Source: Variovorax sp. PMC12 (GTDB lineage: Bacteria > Pseudomonadota > Gammaproteobacteria > Burkholderiales > Burkholderiaceae_C). From it: 64,000 nucleotides of DNA. The notes under the pieces are model-generated. The model did no database searches, was not told the origin of the DNA, and worked only from the letters and a program-made list of their open reading frames with translations. Position 1 is the first letter of the stretch. Each line of letters begins with the position of its first letter. Shown piece by piece: positions 25,643 to 34,524 of the stretch. The position numbers and the translations under genes were made by a program. The DNA lies in assembly GCF_003019815.1 (NCBI RefSeq), contig NZ_CP027773.1, positions 755,001 through 819,000 of the forward strand. The letters are read 5' to 3'.

Positions 25643-26125
25643 ATGAACGAATCGAATGAAGAAGGAAAAGCCAGTTTGACCGAAGTCGTGATCTATACCG
25701 ATGGTGCCTGCAAGGGCAACCCCGGCCCCGGGGGCTGGGGCGCATGGCTCAAGTCGGGTGCCACCGAAAAAGACCTGTTCGGCGGTGAACTCGACACCAC
25801 CAACAACCGCATGGAGCTGACCGCCGTCATCGAAGGCCTGGCCGCGCTCAAGCGGCCGTGCAAGGTGCTGCTGTACCTCGACAGCCAGTACGTGCGAAAG
25901 GGCATCACCGAGTGGATCCGCGGCTGGAAGGCCAAGGGCTGGGTCACGGCCAGCAAGCAGCCCGTGAAGAACGTCGAGCTCTGGCAGCGGCTGGACAAGC
26001 TGGTGACCGAGGGCGGCCACCAGATCGAATGGCGCTGGGTCAAGGGCCACTCGGGCGACCCCGGCAACGAGCGCGCCGACATGCTGGCCAACAAGGGCGT
26101 GGACAAGGCGCTGGGGCGACTCTGA
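25643..26125 (+). CDS. rnhA: Ribonuclease HI
   Basis: A 160-residue RNase HI that cuts the RNA strand of RNA-DNA hybrids. The catalytic DEDD set is visible: Asp in VVIYTDGACKGNPGPGGWG, Glu in NNRMELTAV, Asp in LYLDSQYV and Asp in GNERADMLAN. The basic handle helix (IRGWKAKGWVTASKQPVKN) is present. The N-terminus is about eight residues longer than usual if the ATG at 25643 is used. It sits two bases after the methyltransferase stop, in the same operon. Confidence 0.96.
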   Translation: MNESNEEGKASLTEVVIYTDGACKGNPGPGGWGAWLKSGATEKDLFGGELDTTNNRMELTAVIEGLAALKRPCKVLLYLDSQYVRKGITEWIRGWKAKGWVTASKQPVKNVELWQRLDKLVTEGGHQIEWRWVKGHSGDPGNERADMLANKGVDKALGRL

Positions 26126-26142
26126 ACCGCGGCGCAACCCCC

Positions 26143-26148
26143 GATAAT
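26143..26148 (+). promoter_or_regulatory. -10 box directly before the GAF-domain gene
   Basis: GATAAT ends six bases before the ATG at 26155, so transcription would begin at the start codon and give a leaderless message. The -35 region is poor. Confidence 0.4.
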
Positions 26149-26154
26149 GGGCGC

Positions 26155-26646
26155 ATGACTGAATCTTCACGCTTGGCGGAACTGCACCGCGTGGCCATCC
26201 TCGACACCAGCGAGGAGGCCGCCTACGACGAGATCACGCGTCTGGCCGCCCAGTTGTGCGGCACGCCCATCGCGCTCATTTCGCTGATCGACGAGCGGCG
26301 GCAGTGGTTCAAGTCGCGTGTCGGTCTCAAGACATCTGAAACGCCCCGGGAACATGCGTTCTGCGCGCATGCCATCGCCGCCCCGGCGGAGGTAATGGTG
26401 GTCGGCGACGCGCTCGAGGACGAGCGCTTCAAGGCCAACCCGCTGGTCACGGGCGACCCCAACATCCGCTTCTATGCCGGCGCACCGCTCGTCATGAGCA
26501 ACGGCGAAGCCCTGGGAACGGTCTGCGTGATCGACACCCGCCCGCGCACGCTGGAGCCGGAGCTGCTGGAGCAGCTGCGCTTCCTGGCGCAGCAGGTGGT
26601 GACCAAGCTCGAAGAGCGTGCCCGCGAGCGGGCCGGCTCGGCGTAG
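26155..26646 (+). CDS. GAF domain protein
   Basis: A 163-residue protein made of a single GAF domain, with the core AAQLCGTPIALISLIDERRQWFKSRVGL..PREHAFCAHAI and the later RFYAGAPLVMSNGEALGTVCVIDTRPR. Such domains bind small ligands or chromophores and often act as sensors ahead of kinases or cyclases; here no output domain is attached. C-terminal residues after RFLAQQVVTKLEERARERA form a short helix. It follows rnhA by 29 bases and has a -10 box immediately before its start, so it may be transcribed on its own. Confidence 0.85.
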   Translation: MTESSRLAELHRVAILDTSEEAAYDEITRLAAQLCGTPIALISLIDERRQWFKSRVGLKTSETPREHAFCAHAIAAPAEVMVVGDALEDERFKANPLVTGDPNIRFYAGAPLVMSNGEALGTVCVIDTRPRTLEPELLEQLRFLAQQVVTKLEERARERAGSA

Positions 26647-26661
26647 ATTGCCGAAAGGCGG

Positions 26662-27972
26662 CTAGATCACGCCGTCGAACATCATCACGTCGACCTCGTC
26701 GCCCGCCGCGACGCTGCCCTGGCCGTGGTGCAGCACCACGAGCCCGTTGGCCTCGACCATCGAGCTCAGCACCCCCGAGCCCTGGTTGCCCGCCACGCTG
26801 ACTTCGGGCAACGCGCCGGGCACCATCCTGACGAAACCCCGCTGGTACTCCGTGCGGCCCGGCTTCTTGCGAAGGGGCCCCGTGGTGCGCGCGCGCAGCA
26901 GCGGAGGCGGTGCAGACGCGGCTTCGTGGCAGCCCATCATGCGCAGCAGGGCCGGGCGCACGAAGGCAAGGAAAGTGACCATCACCGCCACCGGATTGCC
27001 CGGCAGGCCGAACAGCACGGCCGGCCGCGGCGAGCTTTCACGCGGGATCAGGCCCACGGCCAAGGGACGGCCGGGGCGCATCGCGACGCGCCAGAAGGCC
27101 ATGTCGCCCAGCTGCTGCATCACGTCGCGCGTGTGGTCGGCCACGCCCGCGCTCACGCCGCCGCTGCTGACGATGGCGTCGGCCTCGCGCGCGGCGCGTT
27201 GCAATGCCGCGGCGAGCGTGGCCGGGTCGTCGCGCACCAGGCCCAGGTCGATGATGTCGCAGCCAAGCCGGCTGAGCAGGCCGAACACGGTGTAGCGGTT
27301 GCTGTCGTACACGGCGCCTTCGCGGGGTGCGTCGCCCAGGCTCAGGATCTCGTCGCCGGTAGAAAAATACGCCACGCGCAGCCTGCGCAGCGCAGGCACG
27401 CCCGGCAGGCCCAGGCTGGCGACCATGCCCAGCGCGGCGGGCGACAGGCGCTCGCCCTTGCGCAGCGCGGGTTGGCCCTGCATGAGGTCTTCGCCGGCAA
27501 GGCGGCGGTTGGCGCCGCGGCGCAGCACGCGCGCGGGAAAGCTCACCTTGTCGCCGTCGACCTTGCAGAACTCCTGCGGAACCACGGTGTCCAGCCCCGC
27601 CGGCATCATCGCGCCGGTCATGATGCGCACCGCGTCGCCGGCCGCCAGCTCGCCACGCCAGGCCGCCCCGGCCAGCACGGTGCCGGCCACGCGCAGAGTG
27701 ACGGAGGCGTCGATGGGCGCATCGGCGGGCAGCACCGCGCCGTCGAATGCGTAGCCGTCCATCGCGGAGTTGTCGTGCGGCGGCACGCTGATGGGCGAGA
27801 CGATGTCTTCGGCCAGCACGCGGCCCAGGGCGTCGAACAGCGAGACGCTTTCGCGCTGCGTGACGACGGCCTTGGCCGTCAGCTGCGAGAGAAAGGCATG
27901 GACGGCCTCGACGCTCAGGTCGGCGGCGTCGTAGCCCGAAAGGGTGGAGGCGATGTCTGCGATGCGACTCAT
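26662..27972 (-). CDS. moeA: Molybdopterin molybdenumtransferase MoeA
   Basis: A 436-residue MoeA, which inserts molybdate into adenylylated molybdopterin. Typical segments are PPHDNSAMDGYAFD, AGDAVRIMTGAMMPAGLDTVVPQE, YFSTGDEIL, DSNRYTVFGLLSRLG, SSGGVSAGVADHTRDV and FGLPGNPVAVMVTF. Length is slightly above the usual 410. The ATG at 27972 begins MSRIADIA and sits four bases after the mobA stop; a longer in-frame start at 28008 would add a tail that overlaps mobA. It is the last gene of moaA-mobA-moeA. Confidence 0.95.
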   Translation of the reverse strand: MSRIADIASTLSGYDAADLSVEAVHAFLSQLTAKAVVTQRESVSLFDALGRVLAEDIVSPISVPPHDNSAMDGYAFDGAVLPADAPIDASVTLRVAGTVLAGAAWRGELAAGDAVRIMTGAMMPAGLDTVVPQEFCKVDGDKVSFPARVLRRGANRRLAGEDLMQGQPALRKGERLSPAALGMVASLGLPGVPALRRLRVAYFSTGDEILSLGDAPREGAVYDSNRYTVFGLLSRLGCDIIDLGLVRDDPATLAAALQRAAREADAIVSSGGVSAGVADHTRDVMQQLGDMAFWRVAMRPGRPLAVGLIPRESSPRPAVLFGLPGNPVAVMVTFLAFVRPALLRMMGCHEAASAPPPLLRARTTGPLRKKPGRTEYQRGFVRMVPGALPEVSVAGNQGSGVLSSMVEANGLVVLHHGQGSVAAGDEVDVMMFDGVI

Positions 27973-27976
27973 GGGC

Positions 27977-28636
27977 TCATCGATTTTCGAGTGCGTGCAG
28001 TTCGGCAAGGGTGTTGGCGTTGAAGAAGGCGTCGGGCGCGTCGCCCGGCCGGTCGAAGGGTACGCGCACGGTGCGGTGCTGCGCGGTCCAGGCCTGGACC
28101 TTGCGGCCGCCGGCTGCGGTGTAGCGCCGCAGGCTTTCCAGCAGGTCTGCGCGCAGCAGGCAGAAGACCGGCTGGGGGCGCAGCATGGGGGCAGCGTCTC
28201 CGGTTCCGGAGGCTTCGGGCGCGACGGCCATCGCGATCTCCGCGTCGCCTGTGGCGGCCGCTTCGGCCAGCCGCGCGGCCAGGTCCGGCGGGAACAGCGG
28301 GGTGTCGCAGGGCACGGTCAGGAGCCAGGGCGTGCGGCAGTGCGCAAGCCCGGTCAGGAAGCCCGCGAGCGGGCCGGGGTAGCCGGCCAGGACGTCGGCA
28401 TGCACCGGCGCGCCGAAGGCCTCGTACTCCTGCAGGTTGCGGTTGGCATTGAGCATCAGCGTGCCGACCTGCGGGCGCAGCCGGCGTATGGCATGCAGCG
28501 CCAGCGGCTCGCCGTTGAACGGCTGCAGACCCTTGTCGATGCCGCCCATGCGCGAGCCGAGGCCGCCGGCCAGCAGCAGCCCGGTGATGTCGGCTGGCGC
28601 GATGGCGTGCGCGGGCATGGCGGGCGCCTGCGTCAT
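27977..28636 (-). CDS. mobA: Molybdenum cofactor guanylyltransferase MobA
   Basis: A 219-residue enzyme that links GMP to molybdopterin to make the guanine dinucleotide form of the cofactor. The nucleotidyltransferase signature LLAGGLGSRMGGIDKGL is near the N-terminus, and the metal-binding VPCDTPLFP appears near residue 105. The start ATG at 28636 overlaps the moaA stop by four bases, so it is coupled to moaA. Confidence 0.95.
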   Translation of the reverse strand: MTQAPAMPAHAIAPADITGLLLAGGLGSRMGGIDKGLQPFNGEPLALHAIRRLRPQVGTLMLNANRNLQEYEAFGAPVHADVLAGYPGPLAGFLTGLAHCRTPWLLTVPCDTPLFPPDLAARLAEAAATGDAEIAMAVAPEASGTGDAAPMLRPQPVFCLLRADLLESLRRYTAAGGRKVQAWTAQHRTVRVPFDRPGDAPDAFFNANTLAELHALENR

Positions 28637-29781
28637 CCGCCGATGTAGCTCATCTCGACGCGGCGGGGTGCCTTGTCGCCGGCAGCGTCGTCGGCGTCTG
28701 TGGTGCGCAGGGCGCGCAGCTCGGAATAGCGGTCGGCGCGGCCCTGCCAGATGTGGCCGATGGCGGAGGCGATGTCTTCATCGCTGGCGGTGCCGCGCAG
28801 CAGGGGGCGCAGGTCGTGGCCGGCGCTGGCGAACAGGCACAGGTAGAGCTTGCCCTCGGTCGAAAGGCGCGCGCGGCTGCAGTCGTGGCAGAAGGCCTGG
28901 GTGACGCTGCTGATGACGCCGATCTCGCCGCCGCCGTCGGCATAGGCCCAGCGCTGGGCGGTCTCGCCGGGCGCGCTGGCCTGCAGCGGCACCAGCGGGA
29001 ACTCGGCGTGTATGCGCGCAATGACCTCGGCCGAGGGCAGCACCTCGTCCATGCGCCAGCCGTTGGTGGCGCCCACGTCCATGTATTCGATGAAGCGCAG
29101 CACCACCTTGCCGCCGTGCTGCTCGCGGAAGTAGCGCGCCATCGGCAATATCTCCTGCTCGTTGGTGCCGCGCTTGACCACCATGTTGACCTTGATCGGG
29201 CCCATGCCGACGGCCAGCGCCGCGTCGATGCCGGCCAGCACGTCGGCCACCGGAAAGTCGACGTCGTTCATGTGGCGGAACACGGCGTCGTCCAGGCTGT
29301 CGAGGCTCACGGTCACGCGCTGCAGGCCGGCGCTCTGCAGCGCGGCGGCCTTGCGCCGCAGCAGCGAGCCGTTGGTGGTGAGCGTCAGCGCCAGCGGCTC
29401 GCCGGCGGGCGTGCGGATCTCGGCGAGCTGCGCGATCAGGCCCTCGATGTTCTTGCGAAGCAGGGGCTCGCCGCCGGTCAGGCGGATCTTGCGCACGCCG
29501 TGGCTCGCGAACAGGCGGGCGAGCCGGGTCATTTCCTCGAAGCTCAGCAGCGCGCTGTGGGGCAGGTACTGGTAGTCCTTGTCGAACACGTCCTTCGGCA
29601 TGCAGTAGCTGCAGCGGAAGTTGCAGCGGTCGGTCACGCTGATGCGCAGGTCCGTCAACGGCCGGCCCAGCCGGTCCAGCAACTGGCCGTTGGCGGGGAC
29701 GGCGATTTCCGGCACGGCCACGGCGGGATGCGCGCGGCCGACCGCGGAGATCGGGATGACAGTGCTGCTGCTGTGCTTCAT
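28633..29781 (-). CDS. moaA: GTP 3',8-cyclase MoaA
   Basis: A 382-residue radical SAM enzyme that starts molybdenum cofactor synthesis from GTP. The SAM-binding cluster motif is C53xxxC57xxC60 (DRCNFRCSYC). The second cluster lies in FCHDCSRARLSTEGKLYLC, and the essential C-terminal Gly-Gly is present (YIGG). The ATG at 29781 (MKHSSSTVIP) gives a tail of about 40 residues before the catalytic core; in-frame ATGs at 29814 and 29829 are possible. There is no clear ribosome binding site, but CAAAAT lies about 20 bases upstream. Confidence 0.95.
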   Translation of the reverse strand: MKHSSSTVIPISAVGRAHPAVAVPEIAVPANGQLLDRLGRPLTDLRISVTDRCNFRCSYCMPKDVFDKDYQYLPHSALLSFEEMTRLARLFASHGVRKIRLTGGEPLLRKNIEGLIAQLAEIRTPAGEPLALTLTTNGSLLRRKAAALQSAGLQRVTVSLDSLDDAVFRHMNDVDFPVADVLAGIDAALAVGMGPIKVNMVVKRGTNEQEILPMARYFREQHGGKVVLRFIEYMDVGATNGWRMDEVLPSAEVIARIHAEFPLVPLQASAPGETAQRWAYADGGGEIGVISSVTQAFCHDCSRARLSTEGKLYLCLFASAGHDLRPLLRGTASDEDIASAIGHIWQGRADRYSELRALRTTDADDAAGDKAPRRVEMSYIGG

Positions 29782-29870
29782 GTGGGGTAGGGGGAGGGCC
29801 CGATTTTGCGCCATCGCCCATGGGCCCATTGGCTGCAGGCTACTTGCGCCCGCCGCGGTGCGCCCGGGGG

Positions 29871-30572
29871 TTATCCCCTGCAGAGCTTCAGGTTCGTGCG
29901 GGCGGCGCGCACCACGGGCAGGAAGATCTCGGCGTCGGCGGGCGGATAGTTTTCCTTGATGCCGTCGTCGGTGCGGGCGGCGTCCTCGGCCAGCGGCTGC
30001 AGCGTCTTGAGGCAGGCCGCGCGGTCATTGAGCTTGAACTGCGTCAGCGCGATGTCGTTGCGTATCCAGTCCTTGGTGATCCAGTCGAGCGTCTTCTCGC
30101 ACTCCGAAAGCAGCGGCGACAGGGTGGCCAGGGCGGTCGAATAGTCTTTCGCGTCGTATTGGCGCTTGAAGCTCTTGCGCGAACTGGCCACCGCCTTGTC
30201 GGTGCAGGCCGGGGTGGGGCGGGTGTAGGTGCCTTCGAAGGTGGCGCGCATGCCGCAGTTGTCGCGGCATTGCTCGTCGCCGTTGGTCGAGACCGCCACC
30301 TTGTCGGCGTTGACCGCGAAGCTGACCACGCAGCCGCTGTCGGCCAGCTTCGCCTTGCCGCGCACGATGGTGCCGTCGAGCGCGCAGGTGTGCGCGTTGG
30401 CGCCGATGGTGGTGATGTCGAAGCGTCCGTCGGCCTTGACGCGGAGGGCGCCGCTGCCGCCCTCGTAGATGTAGTCGCCGGCCGGCGGCGTGGAGACCTG
30501 CGCCGAGGCCGGGCCGGCGCCGAGCAGCAAGGCAAGCGCCAGTGCGAAGGGCAGGGTGTTCTTGAATTTCAT
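29871..30572 (-). CDS. Hypothetical periplasmic protein
   Basis: A 233-residue protein that I do not recognise. It has a clear signal peptide (MKFKNTLPFALALALLLGAGPASA, cut before QVS). A first part of about 100 residues looks rich in beta strands and contains several cysteines (HTCALDGT, SGCVVSF, EQCRDNCG), which may form disulfides. The second part (from about residue 115) is helical and could resemble TPR-like repeats (YSTALATLSPLLSECEKTLDW). The start was chosen by the signal peptide. It diverges from the dismutase gene. Confidence 0.7.
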   Translation of the reverse strand: MKFKNTLPFALALALLLGAGPASAQVSTPPAGDYIYEGGSGALRVKADGRFDITTIGANAHTCALDGTIVRGKAKLADSGCVVSFAVNADKVAVSTNGDEQCRDNCGMRATFEGTYTRPTPACTDKAVASSRKSFKRQYDAKDYSTALATLSPLLSECEKTLDWITKDWIRNDIALTQFKLNDRAACLKTLQPLAEDAARTDDGIKENYPPADAEIFLPVVRAARTNLKLCRG

Positions 30573-30672
30573 CGTTGGAATCTCCCGGGGAAACATGCCG
30601 CGGGGCAGTGTATCGATCGTTGCCGGAAGTTTTCCGACGCTGGCCGGTTTTCGCCATCCCCGATGAGATGTC

Positions 30673-30702
30673 TTGACGGAGCCAATGAGAATTCCTATCA
30701 TT
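30673..30702 (+). promoter_or_regulatory. Superoxide dismutase promoter with overlapping Fur-like box
   Basis: TTGACG (30673-30678), a 17-base spacer and TATCAT (30696-30701) form a good sigma-70 promoter. The spacer and -10 are covered by AATGAGAATTCCTATCATT (30684-30702). Its core TGAGAATTCCTATCA matches 11 of 14 positions of the Fur half-site model TGATAAT-N-ATTATCA. Fur with iron bound would then block this promoter. Confidence 0.65.
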
Positions 30703-30768
30703 TGAGCGCCTGAATACGCAGCACGTCGACAACGCAAAGGGCTCTTCCAACCAAGGAGCCTCCCGACC

Positions 30769-31404
30769 GTGCCGTACACCCTCCCAGCCTTGCCCTATGC
30801 CTTCGATGCGCTCGAGCCTCACATCGATGCGCAGACGATGGAAATCCACCACGGCAAGCACCACCAGACCTATGTGAACAACCTCAATGCCGCGTTGAAA
30901 GACACGCCGCACGAGGGAACGCCGGTCGAAGAACTCATCGCCGGCGTCGAGCAACTGCCCGAGCCGCTGCGCGCCCCGGTGCGCAACAACGGCGGCGGCC
31001 ACGCCAACCACAGCCTGTTCTGGACCGTGATGGCGCCCGTGGGCCAGGGCGGCGGAGGCGCACCCGCGGGAGCGCTGGCCGAGGCCATCGACGCCGACCT
31101 GGGCGGCTTCGACGCCTTCAAGGACGCCTTCACCAAGGCCGCGCTCACGCGCTTCGGCAGCGGCTGGGCATGGCTGACGGCAGGCCCCGGCGGCAGGCTC
31201 GCCGTGGAGAGCAGCGGCAACCAGGACAGCCCGCTGATGCGCGGCATCGGCTCCGGCAACACGCCGATCCTGGGGCTGGACGTGTGGGAGCACGCGTACT
31301 ACCTCAAGTACCAGAACCGCCGCCCCGAGTACATCGCGGCCTTCTACAACGTGGTGAACTGGGCCGAGGTGGCCCGGCGCCACGCCGCCGCAACCGGCGG
31401 CTGA
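30769..31404 (+). CDS. sodA: Superoxide dismutase, Mn/Fe family (probably manganese type)
   Basis: A 211-residue superoxide dismutase. Metal ligands lie in MEIHHGKHHQTYVNN, GGHANHSLFW and LDVWEHAYYLKYQNRRPEYI. GGHANHSLFW together with the GNQDSPL region is closer to the manganese-type enzymes, though metal use cannot be settled by sequence alone. The start is GTG at 30769 with an AAGGAG ribosome binding site nine bases upstream. The promoter carries a Fur-like box, as for sodA in several proteobacteria. A ZIP metal transporter gene follows 11 bases after the stop. Confidence 0.92.
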   Translation: MPYTLPALPYAFDALEPHIDAQTMEIHHGKHHQTYVNNLNAALKDTPHEGTPVEELIAGVEQLPEPLRAPVRNNGGGHANHSLFWTVMAPVGQGGGGAPAGALAEAIDADLGGFDAFKDAFTKAALTRFGSGWAWLTAGPGGRLAVESSGNQDSPLMRGIGSGNTPILGLDVWEHAYYLKYQNRRPEYIAAFYNVVNWAEVARRHAAATGG

Positions 31405-31415
31405 GGCGCGCGGCC

Positions 31416-32336
31416 ATGAACGACCCCCGGCAGGTGGCGGTGGCGGGTACGCGGGCCAGGCCCGCCCGCCCGACGCGCGAGTGGATCGGCCTTGCCATCG
31501 TCGCCGCCGGCGCGCTGGTGGGGCTGTCGCGGTTCTGGACATTCGTGCGCGGCGATCCGATGGTGTGGAACGCATTGCTTGGCGGGTCGGTCGCGGCGCT
31601 GGCCACGGCGCTCGGCACGCTGCCGGTGCTGTTCTCGCAGAAGCTGCCCGAGCGGCTGCAGGACACGCTGTTCGGCTTCGGTGCCGGCGTGATGCTGGCC
31701 GCCAGCGCCTTCTCGTTGATCATTCCCGGCCTGGAAGCGGCCAGGAACGTGGGCGTTTTCGGCGGCGGCAGCTGGGCGGCGGGCGGCGTGATCGGCTCGG
31801 CCATCCTGCTCGGCGGCGCCGCGCTGATGCTGATGGACCGCATGCTGCCACACGAGCACTTCATCAAGGGCCGCGAAGGCCATACGGCGCGGCAGCTGCG
31901 GCGCACATGGCTCTTCGTGTTCGCCATCGCGCTGCACAACGTGCCGGAAGGGCTGGCCATCGGCGTCGGCTATGCGGCCAACAACGGGCTGCGGGCGGAT
32001 GCGCTGGCCACCGGCATCGCGATCCAGGACGTGCCCGAGGGGCTGGTCGTGGCCGTGGCTCTGCTGGCGGCCGGCTACAGCCGGGTCTTCGCGGTGCTGA
32101 TCGGCATGGCTTCGGGGCTGGTCGAGCCGCTGGGCGCCGTGCTGGGCGCAGCGGTGGTCGGCCATTCGGCGATGCTGCTGCCCTGGGGGCTGGGCTTCGC
32201 GGCAGGCGCGATGCTGTTCGTGATCAGCCACGAGATCATTCCCGAATCCCACCGCAAGGGGCACGAGGCCTTCGCCACCAGCGGGCTGATGGTCGGCTTC
32301 GTGCTGATGATGCTGCTCGACACGGCGCTGGGATAG
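31416..32336 (+). CDS. ZIP family metal transporter
   Basis: A 306-residue membrane protein of the ZIP family, which imports divalent metals such as zinc, iron or manganese. About eight helices are present. The two metal-site helices carry ALHNVPEGLAIGVG and AIQDVPEGLVVAV, and HEIIPESHRKGHE is near the C-terminus. A histidine-containing loop (MLPHEHFIKGREGH) lies between helices 3 and 4. It is probably cotranscribed with the dismutase gene from the Fur-boxed promoter. That context suggests a metal relevant to oxidative stress, for example manganese; this is inference. Confidence 0.88.
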   Translation: MNDPRQVAVAGTRARPARPTREWIGLAIVAAGALVGLSRFWTFVRGDPMVWNALLGGSVAALATALGTLPVLFSQKLPERLQDTLFGFGAGVMLAASAFSLIIPGLEAARNVGVFGGGSWAAGGVIGSAILLGGAALMLMDRMLPHEHFIKGREGHTARQLRRTWLFVFAIALHNVPEGLAIGVGYAANNGLRADALATGIAIQDVPEGLVVAVALLAAGYSRVFAVLIGMASGLVEPLGAVLGAAVVGHSAMLLPWGLGFAAGAMLFVISHEIIPESHRKGHEAFATSGLMVGFVLMMLLDTALG

Positions 32337-32348
32337 CGCCGCAGCCGC

Positions 32349-33782
32349 TCAGCCGTGCTTGACGGCCACGGTCTTCAGCGTGGTGAAGCCGTACAGCGCC
32401 TCGAAGCCCTTTTCGCGGCCGTAGCCGGAAGACTTTACACCGCCGAAGGGCAGCTCGACACCGCCGCCCGCGCCATAGTTGTTGATGAACACCTGGCCGC
32501 TGCGCACGCGCCTGGCCATGCGGAACTGGCGCGAGCCGTCGGCCGTCCACACGCCGGCCACCAGGCCGAACTGCGTGGCGTTGGCAAGCGCCACGGCCTC
32601 GTCTTCATCGGCGAATTGCATGGCCGCCAGCACCGGGCCGAACACTTCTTCCTGCGCCAGGCGATGGTCCACGGGCACGTCGCGCAGCAGGGTCGGCGCC
32701 TGGTAGAAGCCGGTCTCGGGCGCTTCCTCGACCACGATGCCCTGCGCCACCATCGGGATGCCGGCATGTTGTGCATCGCTCAGGAAATCCCACACGCGCT
32801 GCTGCTGCGTCTGGCGGATCAGCGGGCCGACGTCGAGGTCCATGGCGGCGGGGCCCACGCGCAGTGCCTCGAAGGCGTGGCCCAGGCGTTCGAGCAGCGG
32901 CTCGTAGATGTCGCGCTGGATCAGCACGCGCGAGCCGGCCGAGCAGGTCTGCCCGGCGTTCTGCACGATGGCGTTGATGACCACGGGAATGACCGCGTCC
33001 AGGTCGGCATCGGCGAACACGATCTGCGGGCTCTTGCCGCCCAGCTCCAGCGTGACTGGGCAGTGCCGCTCGGCCGCCACCTGCTGGATCAGCGTGCCGA
33101 TCTTCGGGCTGCCGGTGAAGCTGATGTGGTCGATGCCTTCGTGCCGCGCCAGCGCGTCGCCCACCTCGTGGCCGTAGCCGGTCACGATGTTCAGCGCACC
33201 GGCCGGGAAGCCGACCTCGGCCGCCAGCTGTGCCACCCGGATCAGCGAGAGGCAGGCGTCTTCCGCCGGCTTGACCACGCACACGTTGCCCGCCGCCAGG
33301 GCGCCGCCCACGCTGCGCCCGAAGATCTGCATCGGGTAGTTCCAGGGAATGATGTGGCCGGTGACGCCGTGCGGTTCGCGCCAGGTGAAGACGCTGTAGC
33401 CGTCCTGGTAGGGGATGGTTTCGCCGTGCAGCTTGTCGCAGGCGCCGGCGTAGAACTCGAAATAGCGCACCAGCGCCACCGCGTCGGCCCGGGCCTGCTT
33501 GACGGGCTTGCCGCAGTCGCGCTGCTCGATGAGCGCGAGTTCGTCGACGTGCTCGGCGATCTTCTGCGACAGCTTGTAGAGCAGGCGGCCGCGGTCGGCG
33601 GCGCTGACCTTGTGCCACACGCCCTCGAAGCAGTCGCGCGCGGCGCGCACGGCCGAGTCGATGTCGGCGGCGTTGCTGCGCTGGATTTCGTCGAAGGCCT
33701 GGCCGTCGGAGGGGTCGATGACCGGCAGGGTGCGGCCGGAGGAGGACGGAACGTCCGCGTTGGCGATGTAGTTGAGCTGCAT
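32349..33782 (-). CDS. NAD(P)-dependent aldehyde dehydrogenase
   Basis: A 477-residue aldehyde dehydrogenase. The catalytic cysteine is in NAGQTCSAGSR, the general-base glutamate in VTLELGGKSPQIVF, the cofactor asparagine in IIPWNYPMQIFGRS and the lysine in VVKPAEDACLSL. The C-terminal FGGVKSSGYGREKG is typical. Length fits the family (about 480). Substrate is unknown; the overall pattern resembles betaine aldehyde, gamma-aminobutyraldehyde and similar enzymes. It converges on the ZIP gene with only 12 bases between stops. Confidence 0.92.
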   Translation of the reverse strand: MQLNYIANADVPSSSGRTLPVIDPSDGQAFDEIQRSNAADIDSAVRAARDCFEGVWHKVSAADRGRLLYKLSQKIAEHVDELALIEQRDCGKPVKQARADAVALVRYFEFYAGACDKLHGETIPYQDGYSVFTWREPHGVTGHIIPWNYPMQIFGRSVGGALAAGNVCVVKPAEDACLSLIRVAQLAAEVGFPAGALNIVTGYGHEVGDALARHEGIDHISFTGSPKIGTLIQQVAAERHCPVTLELGGKSPQIVFADADLDAVIPVVINAIVQNAGQTCSAGSRVLIQRDIYEPLLERLGHAFEALRVGPAAMDLDVGPLIRQTQQQRVWDFLSDAQHAGIPMVAQGIVVEEAPETGFYQAPTLLRDVPVDHRLAQEEVFGPVLAAMQFADEDEAVALANATQFGLVAGVWTADGSRQFRMARRVRSGQVFINNYGAGGGVELPFGGVKSSGYGREKGFEALYGFTTLKTVAVKHG

Positions 33783-33837
33783 GGGGCTGGATTTTGCGCG
33801 AAGCGCGCAAGAAGCGTGGGCGCCCCGGCCGCCGGCC

Positions 33838-34395
33838 CTACCTGGCGGCGGCGCTGGCCCGGGGCAGGGCGCGCACGGCGTTCAGCATGCGCTCCACGTG
33901 CTTGTCCGGGTTCAGGTTCTGGTAGTAGTAGGCCACCTTGCCGTCCGGTGCGATCACGTAGGAAAGCCGGTTGGCGAAATCGGGCTTGGTCTGCATGAGG
34001 GCGTCGAAGCCCTGGATCACGGTCTTCGACTCGTCGGACGCCACCGGAAACCGGCTCTGGCACGACTTGACCGAGAACTTCGACAGCGTGCCGATGTCGT
34101 CCGCCGATACGCCGATGACGGTGGCGCCCAGCGCGGCGAACTTGTCGATGGCTTCGGCGAAGGCGTGGGCCTCGATGGAGCAGTCGTTCGAGTCGGCCGC
34201 CGGGAAGAAATACACCACCACCGGGCCCTTGGCCAGCGCGTCGGCCAGCGAATAGCGGAAGGTCTTGCCGCCCAGCGCGGCGTCGGCGGTGAAGCGGGGC
34301 GCCGGGTCGCCGATGTCGAGCGCGGCCCAGGCGGGATGCGAAAGCATCGCAAAAACAGCCGTCAAGGCGATGCGTGAGAGGTTCGTTCGGGCCAT
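33838..34395 (-). CDS. Periplasmic peroxiredoxin, AhpC/BCP-like
   Basis: A 185-residue peroxiredoxin with an N-terminal signal sequence (cut after HPAWA). The peroxidatic site reads FFPAADSNDCS, which matches the PxxxSxxC pattern of peroxiredoxins. A second cysteine in SVKSCQSRFPV could be the resolving partner. The export signal implies reduction of peroxides in the periplasm and a periplasmic thiol donor that is not encoded nearby. The start ATG at 34395 is supported by the signal peptide. It follows no obvious partner gene and diverges from the PLD-family gene. Confidence 0.85.
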   Translation of the reverse strand: MARTNLSRIALTAVFAMLSHPAWAALDIGDPAPRFTADAALGGKTFRYSLADALAKGPVVVYFFPAADSNDCSIEAHAFAEAIDKFAALGATVIGVSADDIGTLSKFSVKSCQSRFPVASDESKTVIQGFDALMQTKPDFANRLSYVIAPDGKVAYYYQNLNPDKHVERMLNAVRALPRASAAAR

Positions 34396-34524
34396 GATGC
34401 AACTCCGCAGCTGTGTGGCCGGAATTCTAGGCTCCAGGGGCGGCGCCTGAAACCGTCACCCCACGGCAGGCGTACGGAACAAGACACGGACACCTGGACC
34501 AATGAAGCAACGGAAGCACTTTTC

